Assembly: GCF_014207375.1 (NCBI RefSeq)
Contig: NZ_JACHEE010000001.1
Location: forward strand, 389,614-453,613
Reading direction: 5' to 3'
Origin: Arthrobacter sp. AZCC_0090
GTDB taxonomy: Bacteria > Actinomycetota > Actinomycetes > Actinomycetales > Micrococcaceae
Length of the DNA stretch: 64,000 nt
The notes beneath the pieces were generated by a model that saw only the letters and a program-made list of their open reading frames with translations, did not search any database and was not told the origin of the DNA. This document shows positions 8,953-17,524 of the stretch, piece by piece. The translations under genes and the position numbers were made by a program. The stretch's first letter is position 1; the number at the start of each line of letters is the position of its first letter.

Positions 8953-9567
8953 ATGAGCAGCATCAAAACAGCAGCTACTGGGCGCACCGGCACCCGCACC
9001 CGCTGGACGTCCACTGACATCGGCCTCATCGCGGTGTTCGCGGCTTTGGTGGCCGCTTCAACGATGATTCCAGGGATTCCGGTAGGCGCCCTTGGTGTCC
9101 CGATCACGCTACAGACACTTGCCGTTTTGTTGACCGGCCTTGTGCTTGGCGGTGGCCGGGCCTTTGCCGCCGTCGGGCTGTACACCCTGCTCGGTTTTGC
9201 CGGGCTGCCGATCTTTAGCGGTGGCCGCAGCGGGCTTGGCATCCTGGCCACACCATCGGCCGGCTACATCATCGCGTTCCCGCTCGCCGCCGCGGCCGCC
9301 GGATGGCTCGCGGCCCGCGTGATCCGCAGGACCGTCAAGTACCGTACTCTGTTCTTGTTTGCAGCAGCAATGGTCAGCACGATCGTCCTCATCCACGGCC
9401 TCGGCGTGCTTGGCTTCATGGTCAATGGCAAGTTCGACTTCGCCAAGGCATTTCTGGCCGACCTGCCCTACTACCCCGGCGATACCATCAAGAATGTCCT
9501 GGCCGCGATCATCGCCGTCGCCCTCCACAAAGCATTCCCGGACATCCTGGTCCGCCGCGTCAAATAG
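8953..9567 (+). CDS. bioY: Biotin ECF transporter S component BioY
   Basis: A 204-residue, six-helix membrane protein that binds biotin for uptake. After a basic N-terminus come the family hallmarks: ALVAASTMIPGIP, the GVPITLQTLAVLLTGLVLG segment (48-66), and the YTLLGFAGLPIFSGG/SGLG region (77-95). ATG 8953 follows AGGAAA at good spacing; frames upstream are not conserved-looking. bioM and bioN follow, making a dedicated BioMNY-type biotin importer, so biotin is the likely substrate. Confidence 0.93.
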   Translation: MSSIKTAATGRTGTRTRWTSTDIGLIAVFAALVAASTMIPGIPVGALGVPITLQTLAVLLTGLVLGGGRAFAAVGLYTLLGFAGLPIFSGGRSGLGILATPSAGYIIAFPLAAAAAGWLAARVIRRTVKYRTLFLFAAAMVSTIVLIHGLGVLGFMVNGKFDFAKAFLADLPYYPGDTIKNVLAAIIAVALHKAFPDILVRRVK

Positions 9568-9584
9568 ACGCCGCGCCAAATAGA
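9553..9584. repeat. 16-bp tandem duplication containing the bioY stop
   Basis: CGCCGCGTCAAATAGA is followed at once by CGCCGCGCCAAATAGA, one mismatch in 16. The first copy holds the last codons and TAG of bioY; the second lies in the bioY-bioM gap and carries a second TAG, out of frame with the first. Confidence 0.75.
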
Positions 9585-9601
9585 GCGGGAACAATCAGTA
9601 C

Positions 9602-10369
9602 ATGAACACCATCATTCTCAGCGAAGTCTCGGTGCGCGTGGCCGTCGATGGCAGCCCCGCGCCCAAGACCTTGCTGCAGGACGTGTCATTGGAACTGACC
9701 GAGGAGCGCATCGCCGTCATTGGGGCAAACGGCTCCGGAAAATCCACCCTATTGCGTTTGCTCAACGGTTTGGTCGCCCCGAGCGAAGGTGCCGTCACCG
9801 TCAACGGCGCGGACAGCATGGGAGACGTTCGTCAGGTCCGTAGCCAGGTAGGTTTCGTCTTCACCGATCCCCTGTCGCAGTTGGTCATGCCGACCGGCCG
9901 GGAAGATGTTGAACTCTCACTGCGGCGTTCCATCAAGAATTCCAAAGAGCGTGCGGCCCGGGCAGAATCCGTCCTGGAACGGTTCGGCCTCCTCAAGCTC
10001 GCTGATCAAAGCATTTACGAGCTCTCCGGCGGAGAACGGCAGTTGCTCGCCCTCGCCGCCGTCCTCGCGGTGAATCCTGCTGTACTGGTGCTCGATGAGC
10101 CTTCAACGCTGCTGGACCTGCGCAATCGGGAGCTGCTCCGACGCACGCTTGCCGGCCTTGAGCAACAAATCATCATGTCCACCCACGATCTCGAGCTCGC
10201 GCTGGAAGCGGAACGCGCCCTGGTGGTGGATGGCGGACGGATAGTGTTCGACGGCGGAGCAGCGGACGCCGTCGAACACTACCGTGCGCTTTGCTCCGAG
10301 GCAGCGGCACCTGGCGAAGTCCGCGGGGTCGCCGCTGGATCCTCCCAAGGCAAGGTGCAGGCGACGTGA
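9602..10369 (+). CDS. bioM: Biotin ECF transporter ATPase BioM
   Basis: A 255-residue ATP-binding subunit. Walker A GANGSGKS is at residues 41-48, the Q-loop region reads VGFVFTDPLSQLVMPT, and the signature LSGGERQLLALA and Walker B LVLDEPSTLLD follow, as in EcfA/BioM proteins. It energises biotin uptake by BioY with BioN in the cytoplasmic membrane. It starts 34 bp after bioY and overlaps bioN by 4 bp (GTGA). The C-terminal tail beyond about residue 235 is not conserved. Confidence 0.9.
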   Translation: MNTIILSEVSVRVAVDGSPAPKTLLQDVSLELTEERIAVIGANGSGKSTLLRLLNGLVAPSEGAVTVNGADSMGDVRQVRSQVGFVFTDPLSQLVMPTGREDVELSLRRSIKNSKERAARAESVLERFGLLKLADQSIYELSGGERQLLALAAVLAVNPAVLVLDEPSTLLDLRNRELLRRTLAGLEQQIIMSTHDLELALEAERALVVDGGRIVFDGGAADAVEHYRALCSEAAAPGEVRGVAAGSSQGKVQAT

Positions 10370-10989
10370 GGGGCCGTGGGGTCCTGATCCCCAACTATGT
10401 GCGTGGCGGCTCGATCGTGCACCGCACGCCCTTGTGGCTGAAATTCCTGTTGGTCGCGGGCTGCGGCCTGGCCTCGTTCCTGATTGTCGACTGGCTCGTC
10501 TCGGCGGTGGTCCTGGCCGTGATGTGCGGGCTCTTCATGCTGAGCGGTGCAGGGTTCAAACGGCTCGTGCATTCCGTGTGGCTGGTGACGCCCATCCTTC
10601 TCGTCATCGGCGCCTTCCAATGGTGGCAGCTGGGCGGCCCTGTCGCCGCCCGGATCGTCCTCAATGTGCTCGTCTGCGTCGTCGCGGCGTCGGTACTAAC
10701 GGTCTCGACGCCGGTGCAGGCGTTGCTGGACGGGGTGGTCTCGCTGTCTAGGCCGTTCGAGCGTTTCGGGGCAGACCCGGAGCGCTTCGCGCTGACCATC
10801 GCCATCATGCTGCGCAGCCTTCCGTTCATCGCCGGCGCTTTCTCCGATGTCCGCGACTCTGCCCGCGCGCGGGGGTTGGAACGCAATCCCCGCGCCCTGG
10901 TCCTTCCGGTGTTCATCACCACTGTGGCTTATGCGCGGCAGACCGGCGACGCCTTGGCAGCACGCGGCCTGGGCGACCCGGAAGACTAG
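10366..10989 (+). CDS. bioN: Biotin ECF transporter transmembrane component BioN
   Basis: A 207-residue T component with about four or five membrane helices. Two Ala-Arg-Gly coupling motifs are visible, in SARARGLERNPR and in ALAARGLGDPE near the C-terminus; these dock on the ATPase. The GTG start lies inside the bioM stop (GTGA), pointing to translational coupling. Its stop codon shares the tetranucleotide CTAG with the stop of the convergent thiolase gene, so the two genes overlap by 4 bp tail to tail and no terminator lies between them. Confidence 0.88.
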   Translation: MRGRGVLIPNYVRGGSIVHRTPLWLKFLLVAGCGLASFLIVDWLVSAVVLAVMCGLFMLSGAGFKRLVHSVWLVTPILLVIGAFQWWQLGGPVAARIVLNVLVCVVAASVLTVSTPVQALLDGVVSLSRPFERFGADPERFALTIAIMLRSLPFIAGAFSDVRDSARARGLERNPRALVLPVFITTVAYARQTGDALAARGLGDPED

Positions 10990-12155
10990 TCGTCCTGGAG
11001 AAGGGCGTACCGGAACATTGCCGCCGTGCCCATTCCACCCGCGATGCTGATCATCGCCAGCGCCAAGCTCTCCCGGCCAGGCTTGTCCTTGGCGATCGTG
11101 CGGGCTTGGGCCAGTAGCCGCGTGACCAAAACAGCCCCAGACGCACCGTAGCCGTGCCCCAAAGCCAGGGCCCCGCCGTCGAGGTTGACCTGCTCTGGAT
11201 CGACTCCCAGCGCATCAAGGCAGGCGAGAGCCTGCGAGGCAAATGCCTCGTTGAATTCCACCAAGTCCAGTTCCTCCGGCGCCAAGCCCAGCCCCGCCAG
11301 CAATCGCTGAGCCGCCACCGAAGCTCCGATACCCAGTAGCTCCGGGTCCACTCCTGCCGTGTCGCATCCCAGTACGATCAGTCCGTCGGCGGCACCAAGT
11401 TGCCGGGCCCGTTGCAGTGAAGTGATCACGACGGCGGCGGCCGCGTCCGCGTCGAAGCACGAGTTTCCGGCCGTCACAGTGCCGCCCGGAACGAAGGCGG
11501 CGGGAAAGCGCGCCATGAGTCCGGCCTTGAGTGACGCGCGGGGACCATCATCGGTTTGGATCAGGGCACCCCCTGTTTCCAAGGGAACGATTTCCGGGAC
11601 GAAGGTGCCGGCAGCCGCCGCCGCGACGGCGCGCCGATGGCTCCGCAAGGCGAAATCGTCCTGCCGCTCGCGGCTGATGGCGAATTCCCGCGCCACATTT
11701 TCAGCGGCCACGCCCATGTCCGGGTCCCCGAATTCGGGCGGCACGAAGGTGGCCCGGGCGTAGAAGTCCGGATCGCCGTCGGGGTCCTGATTTCGCCTGG
11801 CACGCAGTGGAGCTGTGCTGATACTCTCCACTCCCCCGGCCAGGAAGACGCCATTGCCGCCGGCGGCCACCAGCCGCGACGCCAGGGCTATAGCATCGAG
11901 CCCGGAACCACACTGCCTGTCCACGGTCAGCCCGGGAACCTCCACCGGGAGTCCTGCCTGCAGTGCGGCGTAGCGGGCCAGGTTGCCGCCACCACCCACG
12001 GCATTGCCGATCACGACGTCGCTGACATCAAAGTCGCCAACACCCGTCTCCGCCAGAAGTGAGCGTAGGACCGGAGCCAGGAGATCTTCGGCACGGAGCG
12101 ACTTCAGTTGTCCGTTGGCGCGGCAAATGGGTGTCCGCAAGGCGGCAATGATCAC
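10986..12155 (-). CDS. Thiolase-family protein (acetyl-CoA acyltransferase-like)
   Basis: A 389-residue thiolase. The acyl-accepting Cys82 is in RQCGSGLDA, FNEAFA is present, and His334 lies in the ALGHGYGASG box. The C-terminal motif is SIAGGMG: Ser370 stands where thiolases normally have the second catalytic Cys, which would weaken or change the Claisen/retro-Claisen chemistry. The start is uncertain; GTG 12155 gives the canonical short N-terminus before AALRTPICR, but has no clear ribosome binding site. It follows an acyl-CoA ligase gene by 40 bp, suggesting degradation or synthesis of an unidentified acid. Confidence 0.82.
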   Translation of the reverse strand: MIIAALRTPICRANGQLKSLRAEDLLAPVLRSLLAETGVGDFDVSDVVIGNAVGGGGNLARYAALQAGLPVEVPGLTVDRQCGSGLDAIALASRLVAAGGNGVFLAGGVESISTAPLRARRNQDPDGDPDFYARATFVPPEFGDPDMGVAAENVAREFAISRERQDDFALRSHRRAVAAAAAGTFVPEIVPLETGGALIQTDDGPRASLKAGLMARFPAAFVPGGTVTAGNSCFDADAAAAVVITSLQRARQLGAADGLIVLGCDTAGVDPELLGIGASVAAQRLLAGLGLAPEELDLVEFNEAFASQALACLDALGVDPEQVNLDGGALALGHGYGASGAVLVTRLLAQARTIAKDKPGRESLALAMISIAGGMGTAAMFRYALLQDD

Positions 12156-12195
12156 GGGCTGGCGGGAGGGATCCAGCCTTGTGCCCGGCTCGCGG

Positions 12196-13605
12196 CTAAG
12201 CAAGGGGTTTCGCCCGAGGATCGTGGTTCTTGATCCAGTCCAGCAGGATCTGGCGGCTGACTTTTCCACGGTCCGTCACCGGCAGTTCGGACAGGGAGAA
12301 GTACTGCAGCGGCCGCTTGTCCCGCGCAAGTAGACCGTCCAAGCCCGTCTTCACTTGGGTTGCGGTCACCGAGCCGTAGGCGGGGAGGATTCCTGCCACG
12401 ACTCTTTGTCCGCGGATGTCGTCGACCATTCCCGCGGCGACGGCCGCTGAGACTCCGGGGACGCACGCCAACGCGAGTTCCACCTCATGCGGGTAGACGT
12501 TCTTGCCGGAGGTGATGATCATGTCAGATCGACGGCCCAGGATATGCAAGATACCGGCGTCCACATAGCCTTGGTCCCCCACCGTGTACCAACCCTCAAA
12601 GCAGCGCAGCGCCTGCCCGTCGTCGCCCCACAGATATCCGTTGCTGACCATGCCGCTGCGGACACAGATATTGCCTTGCGCCCCCTCTGGCTGTTCCGCG
12701 CCGGTATCATCCAGGATCTTGAGCTCGACGCCGGGAAACGGACCCCCGATGCCGGTGCCGCCCGCATCGAGCGGTTCGCCCGCCGCAAGGCGTGTTCCCG
12801 AGACAAAACTAAGCTCGGAAGCGCCGTAGTACTCGAAGATCGCCGCATTGGGCGCCCAACGCCTGGCGGCCTCCAAAGTACGGGCATCTAGCTTCGAACC
12901 CGCGCAGATAATGCTGCGCACCCCGGAGGCATCGACACCGCCAACCAGTCCGCGCTCGCTCAACAAGCGCAGCATGGTCGGCACGAGGACCAGGCGAGTA
13001 ACGCCGTCGTGGCTGATGGCCGCATGGGCGTCGCCGACGTCGAAGGTCTCCAAGGTATGGAAGGCCGCCCCCGCGTAGAGGCACTCGGAGAGGGCGTACA
13101 GGTTCAGGCTCGCGGCGAGCGGCCCGGGGGCAAGCGTCTTGTCCTCGGGGCTCAGTCCGAAGAATTCGATGGAGGCGTCAAACGAGACCTGCCACGAGCG
13201 CCGTGAACGGGTGAAGGCTTTGGGGACGGATGTGGTTCCAGAGGTCAGGCCGACCAGGAACGTGGTGTCGGGAAGGCCGTCGGCAAGCTCCCGGTCAGTA
13301 GGGGGAGCTTCTGCGGTGGCGGGCCCGTCCTGTCCTATCCGCTCGGCGACCTCATCCAGGATCGGCTGCGGCCACAGCGGGTCGAGTACGGCGCAGCAGC
13401 GCTCGCCCGCCACTGCGGCAGCGTATGCCACCACGAAGTCCAGGGAATTGGGCTCAGCAAGTATCGTCGTCGCGGCTGTCTCTTCCAGGCGCAGGGTCGC
13501 AGCGTCTCGAAGGTCGGCCCAAGTGAGCCGTTTGTCGCCCACGACGACGGCGGTGTCGTCGGGGCGATCATCGGCCCAGCGCTGTAGTCGGTCCAAAAAA
13601 GGCAT
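12196..13605 (-). CDS. AMP-dependent acyl-CoA ligase
   Basis: A 469-residue adenylate-forming enzyme, short for the family. The phosphate loop LTSGTTSVPK is at about 120-129, YYGASELSF and YTVGDQGYVD mark the A5 and A8 motifs, and Lys448 in TDRGKVSR is the A10 catalytic lysine. It should activate an organic acid to its CoA ester for the thiolase encoded next. The substrate is unknown; OSB-CoA-ligase-like and fatty-acid-ligase-like enzymes both fit. Of two consecutive ATGs the second is preferred because it lies 6 nt after TAAAAT, the window's usual leaderless spacing. Confidence 0.83.
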   Translation of the reverse strand: MPFLDRLQRWADDRPDDTAVVVGDKRLTWADLRDAATLRLEETAATTILAEPNSLDFVVAYAAAVAGERCCAVLDPLWPQPILDEVAERIGQDGPATAEAPPTDRELADGLPDTTFLVGLTSGTTSVPKAFTRSRRSWQVSFDASIEFFGLSPEDKTLAPGPLAASLNLYALSECLYAGAAFHTLETFDVGDAHAAISHDGVTRLVLVPTMLRLLSERGLVGGVDASGVRSIICAGSKLDARTLEAARRWAPNAAIFEYYGASELSFVSGTRLAAGEPLDAGGTGIGGPFPGVELKILDDTGAEQPEGAQGNICVRSGMVSNGYLWGDDGQALRCFEGWYTVGDQGYVDAGILHILGRRSDMIITSGKNVYPHEVELALACVPGVSAAVAAGMVDDIRGQRVVAGILPAYGSVTATQVKTGLDGLLARDKRPLQYFSLSELPVTDRGKVSRQILLDWIKNHDPRAKPLA

Positions 13606-13611
13606 CATCGA

Positions 13612-13617
13612 ATTTTA
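13612..13617 (-). promoter_or_regulatory. -10 hexamer of the acyl-CoA ligase gene
   Basis: TAAAAT on the minus strand with 6 nt to ATG 13605; no ribosome binding site, so leaderless. It lies in a 61-bp divergent gap opposite the zinc peptidase promoter. Confidence 0.5.
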
Positions 13618-13653
13618 GCCTCTGCGGCGAACTTCGGGCCTGTGTGTGACGTC

Positions 13654-13659
13654 TATTGT
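13654..13659 (+). promoter_or_regulatory. Candidate -10 hexamer of the zinc peptidase gene
   Basis: TATTGT lies 7 nt before the ATG with no Shine-Dalgarno sequence between. Confidence 0.4.
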
Positions 13660-13666
13660 TGGGACT

Positions 13667-14563
13667 ATGAGTTTCAATGACGGCGCGGACCTCGACCCGA
13701 ACCAAGTGCAGGACCGGCGCGGCGGCGGGATGGGGCGTGGAACGAAGATCGGCGGCGGTATTGGAGGGGGAATTATCCTTCTGCTGGCCGCTCTTTTCGG
13801 CATCAACCCGAGCCTGCTCGAGGGTCTCGCCGGCCAGCAGCAACCACCGGCCGTCGGGACAGCCTCCGGCGGAACCCAGCAATGCCGGACAGGCGCGGAC
13901 GCCGACAAGAGACTCGACTGCCGCATCACCGGTACCGTCAATAGCCTCAACGCCTTCTGGCCCGCCTATCTGGCCGACTACAAAGTGAAGTACCCGCAGC
14001 CGAAAACCGTGATCTTCAGCGGTGCCACGAGCACCGGTTGCGGCCCTGCCTCCACCGACGTTGGTCCGTTCTACTGCCCCGCAGACACCACGGCCTACTT
14101 CGATCCCGGATTCTTCCAGGAGCTCGTGGACCGCTTTGGTTCCTCCGGCGGTCCGCTCGCGCAGGAGTATGTGGTTGCCCACGAGTTCGGCCATCACATC
14201 CAGAACATCCTGGGGAATCTGGACAAGGCCCAAGAAGATCCTCAAGGTCCGAAATCCGGTGGCGTGCGCGTGGAGCTTCAGGCCGATTGCTATGCGGGCC
14301 TCTGGGTCAAATACGCCAGCACTACAAGGGACCCGAAAACCGGTCAACCTTTCCTCGATCCGCTGACCAAGCAAGACATCCAGGATGCCCTGTCCGCTGC
14401 CTCGTCGGTGGGCGACGACCGCATCCAGAAGGCCGCCACCGGGAAGGTTTCGCCGGAGTCCTGGACGCACGGTTCAAGCGCCCAGCGGCAAAAGTGGTTT
14501 TCGCAGGGTTACACCACCGGCGACATCAACAAATGCGACACCTTCGGCGTGACCCAGCCTTAA
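13667..14563 (+). CDS. Neutral zinc metallopeptidase, YpfJ/KPN_02809 family
   Basis: A 298-residue membrane-anchored protein. A charged Arg/Gly-rich cytoplasmic start, one helix (about 28-45) and a Gly/Gln linker precede an extracytoplasmic domain with several Cys (C73, C85, C125, C137) and the zinc motif HEFGH at 172-176, then ELQADCYAG with the third ligand Glu. This is the Zn_peptidase family PF04228, whose substrates are unknown. The ATG fits a leaderless message. It is divergent from the acyl-CoA ligase and ends before a very strong hairpin shared with the suf operon. Confidence 0.9.
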   Translation: MSFNDGADLDPNQVQDRRGGGMGRGTKIGGGIGGGIILLLAALFGINPSLLEGLAGQQQPPAVGTASGGTQQCRTGADADKRLDCRITGTVNSLNAFWPAYLADYKVKYPQPKTVIFSGATSTGCGPASTDVGPFYCPADTTAYFDPGFFQELVDRFGSSGGPLAQEYVVAHEFGHHIQNILGNLDKAQEDPQGPKSGGVRVELQADCYAGLWVKYASTTRDPKTGQPFLDPLTKQDIQDALSAASSVGDDRIQKAATGKVSPESWTHGSSAQRQKWFSQGYTTGDINKCDTFGVTQP

Positions 14564-14572
14564 CCGCAGAAA

Positions 14573-14624
14573 GTACGACGGCGGCCGGCCACCTTCCAGC
14601 GAAGGTGGCCGGCCGCCGTCGTGC
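14573..14624. terminator. Bidirectional terminator between zinc peptidase and suf operon
   Basis: Arms 14576-14596 and 14601-14621 are exact reverse complements (21 bp) around a 4-nt loop, extended by three more pairs. It lies between convergent transcription units. Confidence 0.85.
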
Positions 14625-14642
14625 TCTGAGCAGTCGTTGTTG

Positions 14643-14975
14643 CTAGATGTTGAAGCCGAGGGCCCGCATCTGGTCTTTGCCGTCGTCGGTGATCCGCTCG
14701 GGACCCCATGGCGGCATCCATACCCAGTTGAGGCGCCAGTCGTCCACGATGCCGTCGAGCGACTGGCCGACCTGCTCTTCAAGGACGTCCGTCAGCGGGC
14801 AGGCCGCCGTCGTCAACGTCATGTCGATGAGCAGAGCGCCGTCCTCTTCGGAGTACTTCAGACCGTAGAGCAGCCCAAGGTCCACCACGTTGACACCGAG
14901 TTCCGGGTCAATGACATCCTTGAGCGCCTCCTCGACGTCCTCGAGGCTGGTGCGAGCCGCGTTGATTTCGGTCAT
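14643..14975 (-). CDS. sufT: Metal-sulfur cluster assembly factor SufT (DUF59)
   Basis: A 110-residue MIP18/DUF59 protein. VEEALKDVIDPELGVNVVDLGL is the family N-terminal signature and the single conserved Cys59 sits in LTTAACPL. SufT proteins act late in Fe-S cluster assembly, in maturation or delivery to targets. It is the last gene of the suf operon, 14 bp after sufC. In many actinobacteria sufS and sufU lie between sufC and sufT; both are absent here. Confidence 0.9.
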   Translation of the reverse strand: MTEINAARTSLEDVEEALKDVIDPELGVNVVDLGLLYGLKYSEEDGALLIDMTLTTAACPLTDVLEEQVGQSLDGIVDDWRLNWVWMPPWGPERITDDGKDQMRALGFNI

Positions 14976-14989
14976 GGCGGGAGTCCTAA

Positions 14990-15784
14990 CTAGGCCTGTG
15001 CTGCTGCGGCAGCAGCAATGGTTGCTGCGCCGGCGCCCGTGGCGTAACGGTCGTAGCCTTCTTCTTCGAGGCGGTCGGCCAGTTCAGGGCCGCCCTCTTC
15101 GACAACCTGGCCATCAACAAACACGTGGACGAAGTCCGGCTTGATGTAGCGCAGGATGCGGGTGTAGTGGGTGATGAGCAAGGTACCCATGTTGCCCGTA
15201 GCGTGGGCGCGGTTGACACCCTCGGAGACGACCTTGAGCGCATCGACGTCCAGGCCGGAATCGGTCTCGTCAAGCACGGCGAACTTGGGCTTGAAGAGTT
15301 CGAGCTGGAGGATCTCCACGCGCTTCTTCTCGCCGCCGGAGAAGCCCTCGTTGACGTTGCGCTGTGCGAAGTCGGCGTCGATGCGCAGCTGCTGCATGGC
15401 CGCCTTGACGTCCTTGGTCCAGGTGCGGAGGGCGGGAGCTTCGCCGTCGATTGCCGTCTTGGCGGTGCGCAGGAAGTTGGTCATGGTGACGCCCGGAACC
15501 TCTACGGGGTACTGCATGGCCAGGAAGACGCCTGCACGGGCGCGCTGGTCAACGCTCATAGCCAGGACGTCTTCGCCGTCGAGCGTGATGGTGCCCCTCG
15601 TGACGTTGTAGCGCGGGTGGCCGGCAATGGTGGACGCCAGGGTGGACTTGCCCGAACCGTTGGGGCCCATGATTGCGTGGGTCTCGCCAGTCTTGATGGT
15701 CAGGCTGACGCCCTTCAGGATCTCCTTGGTGCCCTGCTCCGTCTCGATGCTGACGTGCAGGTCCTTGATCTCAAGAGTAGACAT
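14990..15784 (-). CDS. sufC: Fe-S cluster assembly ATPase SufC
   Basis: A 264-residue soluble ABC-type ATPase. Walker A GPNGSGKS is at 40-47, the signature appears as FSGGEKKR, and Walker B plus the SufC-specific [13 protein letters not shown] follow. It drives conformational change in the SufBCD scaffold on which Fe-S clusters form. The C-terminal tail is Ala-rich. It is encoded between the Rieske gene and sufT in one operon. Confidence 0.95.
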   Translation of the reverse strand: MSTLEIKDLHVSIETEQGTKEILKGVSLTIKTGETHAIMGPNGSGKSTLASTIAGHPRYNVTRGTITLDGEDVLAMSVDQRARAGVFLAMQYPVEVPGVTMTNFLRTAKTAIDGEAPALRTWTKDVKAAMQQLRIDADFAQRNVNEGFSGGEKKRVEILQLELFKPKFAVLDETDSGLDVDALKVVSEGVNRAHATGNMGTLLITHYTRILRYIKPDFVHVFVDGQVVEEGGPELADRLEEEGYDRYATGAGAATIAAAAAAQA

Positions 15785-15822
15785 GCTCTTCTTTCTTTCG
15801 TAAGTCTTTAGGCACTTGGTGC

Positions 15823-16179
15823 TCAGTAGTTCTGTACTGAGGCGCCGTTCACAACGTTGGTCACGTCCACGTAGACGTCGTCACCGTCGAGGGTGACGGC
15901 GAAGACGGGGACGGGGTCATAGGCAGGGAGCTGCAAGGGCTGTCCGGTGCGGAGATCGAACTGGGAACCGTGGCCCCAGCATTCGATCGCGCAGCCTTCG
16001 ATTTCACCCTCGGCGAGCGAAATGTCGGCATGCGAGCAGGTGTCGCCGATGGCGTGGATCTGTCCCATCGAGTCCTTGACGATGGCTACGGGGTAGTCAT
16101 CGATCAGGATGCGCAGCGCCTGCTTGACCTGGATCTCGTTGGCGTTGCATACCAGCTCGCCTTGTGGCTGTTCGCTCAT
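15823..16179 (-). CDS. Rieske [2Fe-2S] ferredoxin-like protein
   Basis: A 118-residue soluble Rieske protein. The cluster ligands are plain: Cys48-x-His50 and Cys67-x2-His70 (TCSHADI and [10 protein letters not shown]). There is no membrane anchor, so it resembles the Rieske ferredoxins of dioxygenase systems and of nitrite-reductase small subunits. Its place between sufD and sufC is common in Micrococcaceae-type suf operons and suggests electron supply or cluster transfer during assembly; this is inference. Confidence 0.9.
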   Translation of the reverse strand: MSEQPQGELVCNANEIQVKQALRILIDDYPVAIVKDSMGQIHAIGDTCSHADISLAEGEIEGCAIECWGHGSQFDLRTGQPLQLPAYDPVPVFAVTLDGDDVYVDVTNVVNGASVQNY

Positions 16180-16205
16180 AGTCTGTTTTCCCTGCTTGGC
16201 TTGTA

Positions 16206-17522
16206 TTAGTTGTCGCTCGCGGCGAGCTCGCGCTCAACAGCTTCGGTGAGGCGCTCTTCGAGGGCCGGTACCTTGATCTGCTGGATGATCTCGTTGAGGA
16301 AGCCGCGGACCACCAGACGACGGGCGACGTCTTCCGGGATGCCGCGTGCCATGAGGTAGAACAGGTGTTCGTCGTCGAAACGGCCGGTGGCGCTGGCGTG
16401 GCCGGCACCCTCGATCAGCCCGGTTTCGATTTCCAAGTTCGGGACGGAGTCCGCGCGTGCACCATCCGTGAGGACCAGGTTACGGTTCGCCTCGTAAGAA
16501 TCGGTGCCTTCTGCTTCCTTACGGATCAGGACGTCGCCCACCCACACGGTGTGTGCGTTGCGGCCCTGCAGGGCACCCTTGTAAAGCACGCGGGACTTGC
16601 AGTTGGCTACGGCGTGGTCAACAAACAAACGCTGCTCAAGGTGCTGGCCTGCGTCGGCGAAGTACAGGCCGAACATCTCGGCTTCCGCGCCGGGAGCCGT
16701 GAAGCGGGTGGACGGAGTCATGCGCACAACGTCGCCGCCGAGGCTGACCACGATGTGCTTGAACTTGGCGTCACGGCCCAGTTTCGCCTGCTGTGACGAG
16801 GCGTGAACGGCGTCGTCGTTCCATTCCTGGAGCGAGATGACCGTCAGCTCAGCACCGTCTTCGACGAGGATTTCGACGTTCTCCGAAACGATCGCGCTGC
16901 CCTGGTGATCCAGGACGATCCGGGACTTGGAGAAGCGGCCCGCCACGATCACGATGTGCTGGGCGGAAGCTTCAGTGGAGGTGCCGGTCAGCAGGACGGA
17001 CACTTCGCCGTCGAGCTGGAGCTCGGCGGGCACCGTGATGACGGTGGCCTCAGTAAAGTTCTCCCAGGCGTTGGCGGACACACGGTCCTCCGGGATGGCC
17101 GCGGAGCCGATGCGGACGTCGTCCCGTCCCACCGTCTCGACGACGATGCCCTCCGGGGCGGTAACGGCGACGGACGGTGCCGAACCGGACAGGACCTCGT
17201 TGTGAAGTCCGCGAAGCCGCTTGAGCGGAGTGAAGCGCCAGTCTTCTTCCAGCCCGGTGAGGGGCTTGAAGTCGGCCAGCTTGTACGAGGTCAGTCGACC
17301 TGCGCGCGAGCTGTCCGGAATTCCAACCCCGCCACCGTGGGAGTGGCTCTTGGCCGAGGCGCCGGCAAGCGGACCTGCCGACGGCGCCAGCTCCGACGTC
17401 GTAGAAGTGTTGGTTCCGGTGTTGACCGGCGAGAGGTTCTCGCCCTCTTCGGTGAAACCGTCAATAAATGGCTGTGCCGATGGCGCGCCAATGCGGGCCT
17501 TTTCAGTAGTGATTTCAGTCAT
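16206..17522 (-). CDS. sufD: Fe-S cluster assembly scaffold subunit SufD
   Basis: A 438-residue SufBD-family protein. An N-terminal low-complexity stretch of about 60 residues (Ser/Thr/Gly/His) precedes the beta-helix core. The C-terminal GLIEGAGHASATGRFDDEHLFYLMARGIPEDVARRL region is the SufD/SufB hallmark, with His in the GHAS segment. It forms the SufBC2D scaffold. The ATG lies only 2 bp after the sufB stop, so the two are tightly coupled. Confidence 0.93.
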   Translation of the reverse strand: MTEITTEKARIGAPSAQPFIDGFTEEGENLSPVNTGTNTSTTSELAPSAGPLAGASAKSHSHGGGVGIPDSSRAGRLTSYKLADFKPLTGLEEDWRFTPLKRLRGLHNEVLSGSAPSVAVTAPEGIVVETVGRDDVRIGSAAIPEDRVSANAWENFTEATVITVPAELQLDGEVSVLLTGTSTEASAQHIVIVAGRFSKSRIVLDHQGSAIVSENVEILVEDGAELTVISLQEWNDDAVHASSQQAKLGRDAKFKHIVVSLGGDVVRMTPSTRFTAPGAEAEMFGLYFADAGQHLEQRLFVDHAVANCKSRVLYKGALQGRNAHTVWVGDVLIRKEAEGTDSYEANRNLVLTDGARADSVPNLEIETGLIEGAGHASATGRFDDEHLFYLMARGIPEDVARRLVVRGFLNEIIQQIKVPALEERLTEAVERELAASDN

Positions 17523-17524
17523 TG

